Origin: Oegoconia quadripuncta
Lineage: Eukaryota; Arthropoda; Insecta; Lepidoptera; Autostichidae
Direction: 5' to 3'
Length of the DNA stretch: 64,000 bases
Assembly (NCBI GenBank): GCA_949316235.1
Contig: OX438747.1
Location: 25,362,618-25,426,617, forward strand
The position numbers and the translations under genes were made by a program. A model generated the notes under the pieces. It searched no databases and was not told the DNA's origin. It saw nothing but the letters and a program-made list of their open reading frames with translations. The stretch's first letter is position 1. Every line of letters begins with the position of its first letter. Shown in pieces: positions 42,240 through 53,630 of this stretch.

Positions 42240-42355
42240 ACAAGAAGTGATCACATGGCGGTCGATGATTTAAAGCCGGTAGGCCACTAATTTGGCTTAA
42301 CAACTGCCTTCAAAAAAACTCGTGTGAAAATACTACTACTGCTGGGTGATCATCA
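42240..42355 (-). repeat. 5S-derived repeat, 3' part only
   Basis: Reverse complement reads GATCACCCAGCAGTAGTAGT, then GAAGGCAGTTGTTAAGCCAA, matching the part that follows the 5S region in the 12874 element. The 5S core itself is absent. Confidence 0.55.
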
Positions 42356-42895
42356 AAGTTTCTTCTCTTCGCTAATCGATAAATATTAACATAAATATCA
42401 AACGTGATCAAATACAACAAATATACATTGTTATCATAATGTCGGTGTAAATTCAAATAATGACTATCTAGACCAGTTGAAAAAAAAAATTGACAAATTG
42501 TGAAACCAATTTTATAACAACATCAAGTTGTATTACTGCTTTGTTATTACCTGTGGCTGGCGCGCGCCGCCACGCTTCACCAGCTAACCGTGTTGCGGGA
42601 ACGAGCCATTTTTTTAATTTTATTTTTATTTATTTCGCACTTTACGGTTAAGTTCTAGTTATTTGGCCGTTTGCAAAATTAATTGGAATTGAATAATTTT
42701 AGTGGAATTTTTGGGAAAGAATTCAAGCTTTGGTTCATTGTCGTTTTCTAACCAGAGCAGATTGCAGAGGCATTTCTGTACTAGCGACCTAGGTGTACTT
42801 AGATACCTTCTATTAATATTTTTTTTTATGCACGAAAATTGTATTTATATTGTATTTCATAATTGTATTTATATTTATACTGCATTCTCTATCGC
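42356..42895. other. Unassigned stretch
   Basis: A GC-richer patch (GGCGCGCGCCGCCACGC) is at 42555-42600. No gene is supported. Confidence 0.25.
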
Positions 42896-42904
42896 ATATT
42901 TCAT

Positions 42905-43262
42905 GGGGAGAGTTCTGAAGAACTGTTCGAGCTAATACCCGCTGCACAATTTATCCGATACACTTCTCGCCGAAAATTAAATTTCCATCCACATCACCTG
43001 GATGAGTGGAAGTCTACCACTGTACGTTTCTCAAGAAACTTCTTACCACGTACAACCACCCTGTGGAACGGACTTCCGGCAGCGGTATTCCCGAACGAGT
43101 ACGACATTGGAACCTTCAAGAAACGAGCCTACACCTTCCTCAAAGGCCGGCAACGCATCTGTGACCCTTTTGGTGATGGACACCCCATGGGCGGCGGTGA
43201 TTGCTTTCCATCAGGTGACCCGCATGCTCGTTTGCCGCCCTCTCATATAAAAAAACAAAAAA
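42905..43262 (+). mobile_element. LINE 3' end, family L2, best copy
   Basis: One open frame reads [20 protein letters not shown], then [20 protein letters not shown] and [20 protein letters not shown], the C-terminus of a non-LTR reverse transcriptase ORF, followed by the family 3' text and an A-rich tail. Other copies are at 14669-14890, 52280-52400 and 53246-53630. Confidence 0.9.
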
Positions 43263-43504
43263 AAAATTCAAAACTCTAGCTTCTTGGGGGCCTGGCTTAA
43301 TTTTTTTTTACAGCCGACATCACTGGGATCCGACAGCTGGTTTTCCTCGATTTGCAGTCAGCGAGGAAACGCAGCCAGCGTTTTGGGCAGCTTGCATCGC
43401 TGGCCCAATGTTTTCCACGTTTGTTCTCAAATTCCATGTATTTATGTGTTAGTGTTTAATAAATGTACTTCCATATGCATATAACACATGGGAAAGTTTC
43501 GGAA

Positions 43505-43690
43505 GAAATTCTCTAAATGTTCTCTTGACTTGGCCTTGGCCAGAGACTACAACTTGCTACGATCCTGACACACCTCTTTTGCTTCATTCACTCTCATAAG
43601 ACTGTTCATATGTGCTACTCGGTTTAGAGAGTACTCTTGTACTCTGCATGTATGTAAGTCTGTGGTCTCTGCCTACCCCCTACGGGAAAC
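43505..43690 (-). mobile_element. RTE-like LINE scrap, same family as 32300-32755
   Basis: CAACTTGCTACGATCCTGAC, ACACCTCTTTTGCTTCATTC and ACTCTCATAAGACTGTTCAT match the 32380-32460 text. Confidence 0.7.
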
Positions 43691-44140
43691 AGGCGGCTTT
43701 ATATATGTAGAAGATGGCAGAAACTCAAGAATTGGTACGCTAATACCAAAAATCTAAAGGAGCAATGTTAACGATCTAAAATTTTACCCAGCCTCGTGAT
43801 ATCTACACATATTGAAAATTTGAGTCCTGTAAGGCCGGAGCTATTCAGGACTTGCTACATGATACGCCGATCCGCTTAGAGTAAAGGTTTTGGTGCCCCT
43901 TCGTCTTTTGGGTCGTCTTGACGTGCACCCTACCATGCCAAGATAAGGCGGCCAACTCTATGGAAAGTCAATGAGGGACATTTTATATTTTTGTGAGGGA
44001 TAATGGAGGTTGCATTGGTTGCCTTAAAATCACAAAAGATACGTGCTCAAAAAATTATTGAATTTTGAAATCACACTATCAACAAGAGCGATTTTTTTAA
44101 AATAAATAAACAAGGTTGCATTGTACGTTTATAGGGACTA
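43691..44140. other. Unassigned stretch
   Basis: No gene. ATGAGGGACATTTTATA and similar text are not matched elsewhere in the window. Confidence 0.25.
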
Positions 44141-44144
44141 AAAG

Positions 44145-44610
44145 TCAAAGTCAAAAAATATTTATTTTGTAGGATAAAGATTATCACTTGAAAACGTCAA
44201 ATTTTTTATCTTAATATTAAAATTATTGACATTATTGCTCATTCGGAAAGCAGATTCCCCAGAGAAGAACGAGCAAGAAACTCAAGGGTCACTCTAGTGA
44301 AACTCAATTCACTAATGATTCCAATAACGGATTACAAGTACAACATGGGGACGGTCCTGCAGAATCCGGGACGGACAATTAATAACGAAATATTATATAT
44401 AATATAAAATAATAATTAATAATTTTGTAACATAAAAACATTTTTTTTTAAAAGAGCAACCTCTCGAGTTTCTTGCTTGTTCTTCTCAGGGGAAAATTGC
44501 CTTTTGAACAAGCAGTAGCTTTAAAAATGTAAAATCTGACTATTTTAAGTGTACCCTGTGTACCTACAAAATAAAGCATTTTTTGATTTTATGATTTTGA
44601 TTTTGGTCAC
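44145..44610. mobile_element. Two LINE 3' ends facing each other
   Basis: 44145-44300 is a - strand L1b-type tail (AAAGTCAAAGTCAAAAAATA, CAGAGAAGAACGAGCAAGAA). 44385-44610 is a + strand L1a 3' UTR (CCTCTCGAGTTTCTTGCTTG) with a GATTTT tail. Between and after them, GGGGACGGTCCTGC is repeated at 44347 and 44671, suggesting a duplicated flank. Confidence 0.75.
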
Positions 44611-45245
44611 ATTAGACGTTTTACGGGACTTCACTAATGATTCCAATGACGAATTGCAACTACAACATAGGGACGGTCCTGCTTCATCCGGGACGGTTGG
44701 CCGCTTTACCCTACGATCATTGATTTGAGTCCTCGGCTGTTAATGTAATATGGACTGATACGAAAACGCTTTAACTCTCAATGTCACCATTACACCGCTG
44801 ACGCATTTCAACTTTAGGTTCAACCACCCCACAACAGGGTCAATCAATTTTATATTATTCATTGTAATTGAAAATCAGCGCAATTCGGCGAAAAAAAAAT
44901 CAGCCCACCAGAGCGGTGGCAACGCACTATTGCTACACCGGGTGTAACACGCAACGAATTGCATTATTAAGAAAAAATAAACAGGTAAACTATTAAAATA
45001 CAGATTTGTCGCGCTGCAAGGTGACCTTGGGTGTGTTTTTCGCAAATGTCTGGGTGTGAGTTAAGTCTGATTGCGCGGCCATTGGCCCGTGGCGGCGGGC
45101 CCTCTGGCGCAATTATCGAAGCGCAAAAAACGAATTACTAATACCGCCGCCGATTGCGTTTGGAACGTGATCGTTGAAAAAATTGTACGATATTCGGTTA
45201 GGATATATCGTTTTATGTAGTATCAGGAAAAGTACTTTGACAAAA
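44611..45245. other. Unassigned stretch with a GC-richer middle
   Basis: CAAGGTGACCTTGGGTGTG near 45016 is an AGGTC-type inverted motif, and GGCCCGTGGCGGCGGGCCCT near 45083 is GC-rich. No exon can be defined. Confidence 0.3.
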
Positions 45246-45248
45246 TGA

Positions 45249-46096
45249 CAATGGTGTCGATTCGGATATACACCAACTAAACTAAACTAAAACCAGTTTT
45301 GGAGTGGTACCGTCGCATCGTACTGTTCCAGGGGGAAAGAGACAGTACTACTCTTAAACTGGTTTTAGTTTAGTTGGTGTACATCCAAAATCAAAATCAA
45401 AATCAAAAAATGCTTAATTTTGTAGGTACACAGGGTACACTTAAAATAGTCAGATTTTACATTTTTAAAGCTACTGCTTGTTCAAAAGGCAATTTTCCCC
45501 TGAGAAGAACAAGCAAGAAACTCGAGAGGTCGCTCGTTTAAAAAAAGGTTTTTATATTACATAATTATTATTTTATATTATAATATTTCATTATTAATTG
45601 TGAAATAGCCTGGTTATGCGAACGGGCTGCTGGTTATGTCCACGATTGTTTATCATCTAAATAATCTGATATTTTATAATATGCTTTCTTAATAAGTTTC
45701 TGTTTTATAGTATCTTTAAATTTATTGAAAGGAAGATTTTGTATATCAACAGGAACTTTATTGAAAAAGCGTATACATAACCCTTTGAATGAATTACTGA
45801 CTTTGTGGAGGCGACTTATGTGATCTGCAAGTTTATCTGTATTTCTTGTATTGACATCATGTTTATCACTATTTTTCCTAAATGATGCTATATTTTTTTT
45901 GACATATATTAGATTTTCAAAAATGTACTGTGACGAAAAGGTTAGAATATTATACTCTTTAAATCTGTCTCTAAGTGACACTGCAGGTCTCAATTGATAA
46001 ATTGCGCGAACGGCTCGTTTTTGTAAAACAAAGATTGTATTGATATCCGCGGCATTTCCCCACAGCAAGATACCGTATATCCGAATCGACACCAAT
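45249..46096. mobile_element. H1 hairpin MITE split by a LINE
   Basis: The left part 45249-45385 runs from TGGTGTCGATTCGGATATAC to TTTAGTTGGTGTACATCC. The right end, ATCCGAATCGACACCA, is found at 46079-46094, on the far side of a 5'-truncated LINE. ATCC occurs at both junctions. It is the same family as 14285-14668. Confidence 0.85.
45386..46077 (-). mobile_element. LINE, family L1a, best-preserved ORF end
   Basis: The - strand frame is open from YGILLWGNAADINTIFVLQK through RAVRAIYQLRPAVSLRDRF to KISDYLDDKQSWT, about 147 residues. This is the thumb and C-terminal region of a CR1/Jockey-group reverse transcriptase. It is followed by the 3' UTR and by (GATTTT)n at the insertion point in the MITE. 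The 5' end is truncated, so it cannot move itself, but the absence of frame breaks suggests a fairly young insertion. Confidence 0.9.
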
Positions 46097-46204
46097 ATGA
46101 TTTATTGCAACAACTGAAATCTGTAAAAACAATTTAAGGGGACATCCCACGAAATTAGAGTTTAAAATGTATATAAATAATTATATGTGTAACGTGTATT
46201 AAAG

Positions 46205-46428
46205 ATTAGCTTTCCGCCCGCGGCTTCGCCTGCGTGGAATAAATGTATCGCGGAAATTTGTTTATCCCGCATGAACTACTAACTTTATAGGGATAAAAAT
46301 ATCCTATGTCTCAATTCAGGCTATATTCTATGTATATACCAAATTTCATCGAAATCCGTTGATCCATTTCGCCGTGATTTAGCAACAAACAAACATCCAA
46401 ACTTTCGCATTTATAATATTAGTTAGAT
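46205..46428 (+). repeat. Lepidopteran interspersed repeat H2
   Basis: TTAGCTTTCCGCCCGCGGCT to TTATAATATTAGTTAGAT. It is followed at once by the start of an inverted piece (AAAGTTTGGATGTTTGTTTG), so a palindromic junction is present. Confidence 0.85.
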
Positions 46429-46689
46429 GTAAAAGTTTGGATGTTTGTTTGTGTGTTGCTCGTGTATCAATCAATTATTAAGACACTTCCGGACAAAGAT
46501 TGGACAATTACACACACAACGCCATCAAACGCAACACCCGTCGTTTTCTGTCGGGAGTTAAAAAAAGATGCGGCTATAAGTAATCTATTGGAAAGAATTG
46601 AAATATCACTATCAAATACAGTCCAAGGTCCGTAATGCAATGACTCTTAAGTCACGGAATTCCAATCCAAACTTTCAAGTTCAAAAATA

Positions 46690-46957
46690 AATAAATAAAT
46701 ATCCTTGGACATACACACAACGCCATCTAGTTCCACATTAAGCAACTATAGGCTTGTGTTGTGGATACCAGATGGTTGATATACTACACAAATACATTTT
46801 TTTTTTGTAAATAAATATATAAATGAAAAACATCCATAACTCGGGAACACATGTCTTTATTCTCATCATACAAACATATGCCCCTAGCGGGATTTGAACC
46901 CGCAACCTTTTGGTATAGCAGTCAGAGTTTCTAACCACTACACCAAACACGTCGTCA
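46690..46957 (-). mobile_element. SINE-A copy, full length
   Basis: In complement: GACGACGTGTTTGGTGTAGT, GGTTGCGGGTTCAAATCCCG, TATGATGAGAATAAAGACAT, AACCATCTGGTATCCACAAC. Confidence 0.9.
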
Positions 46958-46989
46958 AAATAAATTATTCTAGTCAAGCTTTATATGCA

Positions 46990-47216
46990 TAAGCAAGATA
47001 CATAAGAATATCTTCGAAAATCTAATATACTCGTATGTCAAAAAATATAGCATTATTTGAGGAAAACTAGTGATAAACATGATGCAAATATAAGAAATGA
47101 AGATTAACTTGCAGGTCATGTAAGCAGACTTCGCAAAATCAGTAATTAATTCAGAGTGCTACCATGCGTTTTTTCAATAAGGTCCCAGTTCATGTACAAA
47201 ATCTTCCTTCATTAAA
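46990..47216 (+). mobile_element. Degraded LINE L1a fragment
   Basis: AAAAAATATAGCATTATTTG, GATAAACATGATGCAAATAT and AAGGTCCCAGTTCATGTACA correspond to the ORF end of L1a with several frame breaks. Confidence 0.75.
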
Positions 47217-47605
47217 AATATTATAGCTATGTGAAAAGGATTCTAGAGAAAAGATCTGCGAATCCATAGAGAAGTGTAGTAAACACCTGATCCCCACAGA
47301 CGTTGACTTCAGCATCAAAGTGCTGTAAGCTTCGTAGAAACAAAAATATAAAATATGCATCCATATGGTACATCTTTCGAAATATACAGAAATAAACACG
47401 TGACAGGGAGTGAACCCATCGCCAATAAACGTGTAAATATATTGATGATTTTTGGTGGAAAGTCCGATAGTTGCCTTTTACGACACCCACGGGAAGAGGG
47501 GGGTTAGCTCTATTGCGTGCCGAAACCACACAGTGTAAAATTTTCAAAATCGACCAATATAACGAATGTTTATGCGATACAGTTAATTACCATTGGGTCA
47601 GAGAA
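47217..47605. other. Unassigned stretch
   Basis: The overlapping - strand frames of 69 and 106 codons show no domain. Confidence 0.25.
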
Positions 47606-47608
47606 TAA

Positions 47609-47938
47609 GGCCCGTATTAATGAACCAATCTCAATACAAGTCTGTATCACCCGTGATGCGTCTTAAGAAGTTGACGCCATCTCAAGCTCCGTGCTAATTT
47701 ATAAACTAATCTTGAGGTCTACTCAGTTGAGATGCCTTCTCAAGTATTCGCCTCACCGGCGAATGAATGATAGTCTTGAGTTTCGTTTATTAATCCGCGC
47801 ACCTCTCAAGTGAATACTGCTTGAGTATGCACATGCTTTTCAAGTCTCGAGTTAGGTTTATTAATCAACACGTTTACTTGAGATCGGTCACAAGACTGTT
47901 CTCAATCTTGAGAATGGTTTATTAATACCGGTCTTAGT
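47609..47938 (+). mobile_element. CTCAAG-rich MITE, copy 3
   Basis: Ends AGGCCCGTATTAATGAACCA and GGTTTATTAATACCGGTCTT are inverted repeats. The interior matches 8250-8585 in the same orientation. Confidence 0.85.
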
Positions 47939-48279
47939 TAGCCATGCCGTGACTTACCTCATGCATCATAGAAAAGTCAATACGTATTAATATCAATATC
48001 TGATTGAAACCAACTGTGTCATTGGTCGCGCTCCAATATTCATAATTTCTGCCGAAATTAACATTTCTACGGTGTTTGGAGAAAGAGTTGGCTGTCGTTA
48101 TCTGCTCCGATGGCTCGGTCAGAGAAAGTTGTCATAAATAGGAGCTAGTTTATTTGTTTTTGATAATTTCTAGAAACTTTATGGACCTGCAATATTTGCC
48201 AATGTGAAGTCGATCAAGATACTTTCATACTGTTCTGAAGTTGAATGGCATTAACAAGGAATGAAGATATGAAATAAGA

Positions 48280-48490
48280 TATTAAATGTCCGCCTGGCTA
48301 GCTACTACCATCTTATCTACATCTGCCGCCAAGCAGCAATGTTAATAGCATTGTTGTGTTCCGGTTGTCGGAGATAAGATAGCCAGTCCCCTAAATAACA
48401 TGGGGTTTCCGGGCCAGTATGCTACTACCTTCGGCCTCATCTTCACTTAACATCAGGTGTGATTGAGGTCAAGTGCTAACCCGTTTACAT
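48280..48490 (+). mobile_element. SINE-B, headless, first of a tandem pair
   Basis: Starts TTAAATGTCCGCCTGGCTAG and runs to AAGTGCTAACCCGTTTACAT. The tRNA-like head is missing. Confidence 0.85.
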
Positions 48491-48765
48491 ATTTAGTACT
48501 CGGTTTCGTTGGTGGTAGGGCATCTTAAATGTCCGCCAGACTAGCTACCACCATCTTATTTAAATCTGCCGCAAGCAGCAATGTTAACAGCATTGTTGTG
48601 TTCCGGTTGTCAGGGTTAAGATAGCCAGTCCCCCAAATGTGTTGGGGTTTAAACCGGGAAAATGGTAGCGTACTGACCGCAGTACGCTACCATTTTCGAC
48701 CTCATCTTCACTTAACATCAGGTGTGATTGAGGTCAAGTACCAGCCCGTTGTGCATAAAAAAAAT
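48491..48765 (+). mobile_element. SINE-B, second of the tandem pair, with a new hairpin
   Basis: Starts GTACTCGGTTTCGTTGGTGG, ends CCCGTTGTGCATAAAAAAAA. The region that normally reads TTTCCGGGTCAGTACGCTTC is replaced by a perfect inverted repeat: AAAATGGTAGCGTACTG (48659-48675) and its reverse (48680-48696). Confidence 0.85.
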
Positions 48766-49190
48766 ATATGAGTGGGCAATGAAAGAGACGGATGAAAGTA
48801 GAATGCATGTGGCAGAGAGGAGAATGCTAAGATGGATATGTCTTGTGACTAGCAGGGATAAGATCAGCGATGAGTATATCAGAGGAGGTCTGAAAGTGGC
48901 ACCAACAACAGAAAAGTTGAGGAGGAGGTTAGCATGATTTGGGCACATTATGAGAAGGGATGAAAGGCACGTAACGAGACGAGTGCTAAGTATGAATATA
49001 TACAGTTATGGATACAGGGGTAGAGGAAGACCGAAGAAGGGGTGGGTAGACTGCGTGTTTAATTATATGTGTGTGAAAGGGGTGAGTACGGATATGACGG
49101 CTGATAGAAGAGAGTGGTAGAGCTTCCTCTACATGTCTTCATATGTAGTACCGACCCCATCAAGAGTGGGATAAGGGTAGGAAAATGATG
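48766..49190 (+). mobile_element. RTE-type LINE ORF end
   Basis: MHVAERRMLRWICLVTSRDK, then ISDEYIRGGLKVAPTTEKLR and, after a frameshift, FGHIMRRDERHVTRRVLSMN, GYRGRGRPKKGWVDCVFNYM and TDMTADRREW. It is the same family as the split copy at 7500-8215, without the MITE. Confidence 0.85.
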
Positions 49191-49570
49191 ATGAAGGAAT
49201 TTTTTCATATCCAATGTGATGTCCAGTTATTCAGGGTCTGGACTTTGTAGTAAAACCACTATTTTCAATAAGTAGGTACACGATCAAATGTGGAACGTCC
49301 GCTCGCTCACAATGATAGGGCGAGAGTATTTGCAAGACGCCACCGTTGATCTGGGTACTACATTTATTTAGAATGGTACGTATATCACATCCAAGATAAA
49401 TTGATTTACTATGAATTACTATTGCTACTAACAAAAACTATAAATTGGAAATTTAGAGAACGCCCGAAAAAACAAATCAATAGTTTTTTTTTAATTACAT
49501 CCTAAAATATCACTTGATATACAAGGCCGAGTTAGGGGTTGCTTTTAACATTTTTAATTTATATTAGTAA
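49191..49570. other. Unassigned stretch
   Basis: No gene or repeat recognised. Confidence 0.25.
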
Positions 49571-49574
49571 TTGT

Positions 49575-49735
49575 TTATTTTAACACTTTATTGCATATAA
49601 GTATACAAACATACATTGAACAAACATAGGACAGAAATTACAATACACAAAAGGCGAGCGTATCTCTGTAAGAGATTTCTTCCAGCAACCCCTCGGAAGG
49701 AAAATACCAATTTAAAGTTTTTTATTGCAGAGAAA
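49575..49735 (-). mobile_element. LINE 3' end, family L4
   Basis: TTTTAACACTTTATTGCATA, ACATAGGACAGAAATTACAA and AGAGATTTCTTCCAGCAACC; nearly identical to 21905-22060. Confidence 0.8.
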
Positions 49736-50115
49736 AAGCGATACTTAAAATATAGAACAATACATTACTGTTATAGTAACACAATTTACAAAAGACAATA
49801 CATACACAATTTAAAATACATAATAATAAATACTTACGTATAATATATTATTCATAGGTATATAAAGTCTTTCTACACTTCCGAAGGCTGCTTTTCAATA
49901 TCAAGGCCACGTATGAACAGGTGTGTCATATAAATTGGAATCGTGTTATAATTAGATCAATATTATATCAACTTTTATATAAATGCTAATCGTGCCCCGG
50001 AAAATATAAATAAATGTAAATTAACTCAGAAATTAAAAATTAATTTATAATTCGATGGGAAATTCATTGTATTTATGTTTTTTCATCAACACCAGCCTAC
50101 ATAAGCGTTGGTAGA
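49736..50115. other. Unassigned AT-rich stretch
   Basis: No feature beyond the flanking repeats. Confidence 0.25.
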
Positions 50116-50117
50116 CC

Positions 50118-50592
50118 GATCTTCGACGACCGATAGTGTCCTTGTCTGCGAAACCGACGGTTGAGGGTTCGAATCCCGCGAGGGGTAAATATTTGTGTGA
50201 TGAATACGAACATTTATTCCCGCCCGAGGCATGGAAGTTTATATAAAATTTATGTAGGTATTTTTTTTTAAGCTCGACGTGTTCATACTTGACCTCAATC
50301 ACACCTGATGTTAAGTGAAGATGAGGTCGAAGTTGGAAGCGTACTGACCCGGAAACCCCATCTTATTTGGGGGACTGGCTATCTTATCTCTGACAACCGG
50401 AACACAACAATGCTATTAACATTGCTGCTTACGGCAGATTTAGATAAGATGGTGGTAGCTAGCCAGGCGGTCATTTAATATGCCCTACCACCAACCAAAC
50501 CGAGTACGAAATATGTATGCCGCTGGGGATCGAACCCGCGACCTCCGAAACGTAAACCCAATGTTGTTTACATTGAGCCACGGAGGCGGTAT
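50118..50592. mobile_element. SINE-C joined to an inverted SINE-B
   Basis: 50118-50262 (+) is a SINE-C head and body (GTTCGAATCCCGCGAGGGGT, TGTGTGATGAATACGAACAT) cut at its middle. 50263-50592 (-) is a full SINE-B (in complement CCGCCTCCGTGGCTCAATGT, GGTTCGATCCCC). The SINE-B A-tail sits at the junction. Confidence 0.85.
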
Positions 50593-51140
50593 CTTTTTAA
50601 GTTATGAAGAAGTACTCCTTCCTCTATTAAAAGTAAAAGTAATAATTGCTCTAAAAGAACGATGCATTCGTGTGATGGATGATGTACTAAGTATTTATTT
50701 AACCCCGCCGAAAAACGACGTTATGTGTTTGACAGCATTGTGTATATGTGTGTTTGTCCAGTCTTTATCTGTGTATCAATAAGACGTGGTCCAGTTTCAG
50801 AGAGGTTTTTAGCTCTGTAGTCAACAAGGAACCTTTATTGTTTGGCCATGTCCGTCTTTCTGGCTGCCCGTGGCTTAGCTTCGAGGCTCCTAGTTGGTAT
50901 TAGAAAGCTGTGATTTTGGCATGGTGATATTAATCACGACGATAAAGAGATAAAATATTGAAACAAAAATTACAAACCTCCCCCATTTCCTAATTTTTTT
51001 TCATTTTTTTACCCCATTGTGTGGGATGTCATTAGATAGGTCGTTCAAAATTATGAAAGGCTATCCTGATTTTTTAATTCAGGGACCGTTTGCGAAATAT
51101 TAGGCTTAAAGTGCTGGGAAAATGCCGCGGACATAAATTG
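50593..51140. other. Unassigned stretch
   Basis: No gene. Text such as TACCCCATTGTGTGGGATGT is not matched elsewhere in the window. Confidence 0.25.
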
Positions 51141-51144
51141 TATC

Positions 51145-51500
51145 TTTCTTCTGAAGAAACGAGCGGTTCGCGCGATTTACAAACTAGGCCCCAGAGTGTC
51201 TCTTAGGAATAAATTTAAAGAAATTAATATATTAACATTAGCATCGCAATATGTTTACGAAGACTTAATGTATGTAAGAAAAAATCTAGAATCGTTTAAG
51301 AAAAATAGTTATATACATAATGTTAATACCAGATATAAAAGTAAACTTGCTGTTCATGTCAGCCGTTTACACAAAGTCACTAAGTCATTTAAGGGCCAAT
51401 GTATACGCTTTTATAATAAGGTTCCAGTGGACATTCAAAATTTACCTTTAAATAAATTCAAAACACTCAAAATTTTTAGTGCAAAAGGCATATTAGGTAC
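51145..51500 (+). mobile_element. LINE ORF end, family L1b
   Basis: KRAVRAIYKLGPRVSLRNKF, then KEINILTLASQYVYEDLMYV and FKGQCIRFYNKVPVDIQNLP. It is related to L1a but distinct, and lacks the shared 3' UTR. Only the last part is present. Confidence 0.85.
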
Positions 51501-52225
51501 TCTATTAATGAATTTTTGGTAGACATGACAGAGACTGGTAAATAATAGGTGGGCAGGGCATGTCTGATTTTTATTATTAATATTAAAATGGTACTGTACT
51601 TACCTACATTAATTAAAAAGAATAATTTAGAAAAAATAAATTAATGTGACATTATATATTACATATTAACATTCGCCTGTAATCTATTATAATATTGTTA
51701 TTTATTTGAAATATTGTATGGATTAATTATAAAATGACATTGGGAAAATTATTACTTCAACGTTTTATTGTAAATTAATTGTATTATGCCAAGCAAATTA
51801 TTCATTAATTTATTTCGTTTGATGATCCATCACAGGTAAAAAGTTGAGTGTAGTGCATCTCCAGGCAAATTGTACTTTTTGTAAATTGTGTGATACCTAC
51901 ATAACAAAACTAACAATCCATGTATGTTACGACTTGTATTGTTTATTTTTTTTTTGTATGCCATTTGGTAGATCACAGTGATCCAGCTATTTTTATATCC
52001 TTACCATCATTATTGTACCTGTGTATCACAAAGAAATAAATGAATAGGTATGAAAAAATATGAATATGAACATTCAAAACAGACATTATTTACCAAAAGT
52101 TACGTTAAAGATACGAGTCCAAAAATTTTCGGCTGAATTCGTGTCTAGTGGATAGTTGTTCTTAATGAGGAGTGGAGTCACCAGCCGAATATTGTTGGAC
52201 TTCCACAAGAGTGGCGATCCGATTG
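51501..52225. other. AT-rich stretch, possibly a LINE 3' UTR in part
   Basis: It ends in a LINE-like text with CACAAAGAAATAAATGAATA near 52028. No coding sequence. Confidence 0.3.
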
Positions 52226-52227
52226 AA

Positions 52228-52400
52228 AACCCAATGTTGTTTACATTGAGCCACGGTGGCGGTAAGTCTACACAGAATAAACTGTGACCCTTTTGGTGTT
52301 GCGGGTCTCCATGGGCGGCGGTGATTACTTTCCATCAGGTGACTCGCATGCTCGTTTGCCGCTCTCTCATATAAAAAAAAAAAAAAAAAAAAAAAAAAAC
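52228..52400. mobile_element. SINE-B head scrap and LINE L2 3' end
   Basis: 52228-52263 (-) holds CCAATGTTGTTTACATTGAG and CCACGGTGGCGGT. 52280-52400 (+) holds GACCCTTTTGGTGTTGCGGG, CATGGGCGGCGGTGATTACT and a poly(A) run of about 26. Confidence 0.8.
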
Positions 52401-52614
52401 TAAAATAATCTCTCTCGTATATTCGTAAATTATAATAAACAATTCTCAGATTTAGATCCATTCAGTCTTACGAAAGCTGCATTTGTATCTAGGGTTACAA
52501 AATGTTTGAAGAACAAGAATTATTCATGATATGACTTTACTAATAAATTATAATAATTACGATTTCTCTACGCATGCATACGTAGCCACACACTCACATC
52601 ACAATACACACTCA

Positions 52615-52633
52615 CCCCCTCACACACACGCAA

Positions 52634-52675
<42 letters not shown>

Positions 52676-52705
52676 ACGCACACACACACACACACCGCAC
52701 ACGCA
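52615..52705. repeat. (CA)n microsatellite
   Basis: CA repeats with scattered interruptions. Confidence 0.95.
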
Positions 52706-52987
52706 GGCAATTGCAATACTGAAGGGCACAATTGGTTTAACATTTTCTTGTAACTTGTTATGCTTCTGCTATAAAGTCACTTTAAGATCATGGAACTATT
52801 CAAATAATAAAAGAGTATTAACGTGAAGTAATATATCGAAACCTGTTATTGACTATATTTATGAATTACTTGTTACATTGTACCTACTATTAAGAAAGCT
52901 GTTGATTTCTTGAATAAATAAATAAATAATAAATATAAATTCAGCAACAAATGTTCAATGGAAGTATCCCAACTATCCCAATCCCAA

Positions 52988-53065
52988 CTAATATTATAAA
53001 TGCGAAAGTTTATGTATGTATGTTTATTACCCCTTCACGCATAAACAGCTGGACAGATTTGGTTT
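52988..53065 (-). repeat. H2 repeat end
   Basis: CTAATATTATAAATGCGAAA, GTTTATGTATGTATGTTTAT and CAGCTGGACAGATTTGG; a related start to the H2 family. Confidence 0.6.
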
Positions 53066-53245
53066 GGTTGGTAGAAAGATTACGGCCTGGATTAACATAT
53101 AGGCCAATTTAAAAGCACGTAACTGTCCAATCAATCAGAGTAGAGTATTAGCTAAATGTTTTTGGTTTTCGTAATATGTAGGTAAGCGTGTTGTGTTCGC
53201 CTATAAATGGTGATACATTTAAATTCTAAGCTACCTTAGATTATG

Positions 53246-53630
53246 TTTTTTTTTGTATGAGAGGGCGGCAAACGGCAGATCACCTGATGGAAAGCAATCA
53301 CCGCCGCCCATGGACACCCGCAACACCAAAAGGGTCACAGATGCTTGCCGACCTTTGTGGAAGGTGTAGGCTCGTTTCTTGAAGGTTCCAATGTCGTACC
53401 TACTCGTTAGGGAATACCGCTGCAGGAAGTCCGTTCCACAGGGTGGTCGTACGTGGTAGGAAGTTTATTGAGAAACGTACAGTGGTAGACTTCCACTCAT
53501 CCAGGTGATGTGGATGCAGTTTTAATTTTCGGCGAGAAGTGTAACGGTTAAATTGAGCAGCAGGTATTACCTCGAACAGTTCTTCAGAACACTCCCCATG
53601 AAATATGCGATAGAAGATGCAGAATATATA
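53246..53630 (-). mobile_element. LINE 3' end, family L2
   Basis: In + orientation TGTATGAGAGGGCGGCAAAC, CACCGCCGCCCATGGACACC, CGTTTCTTGAAGGTTCCAAT, GTGGTAGACTTCCACTCATC. The reverse matches the 42905-43262 copy along its whole length. Confidence 0.9.

Noticed and set aside
45634..46095. 153-residue ORF as a host gene
   Set aside because: It is a non-LTR reverse transcriptase C-terminus with the LINE 3' UTR behind it; its first residues come from the MITE it inserted into.
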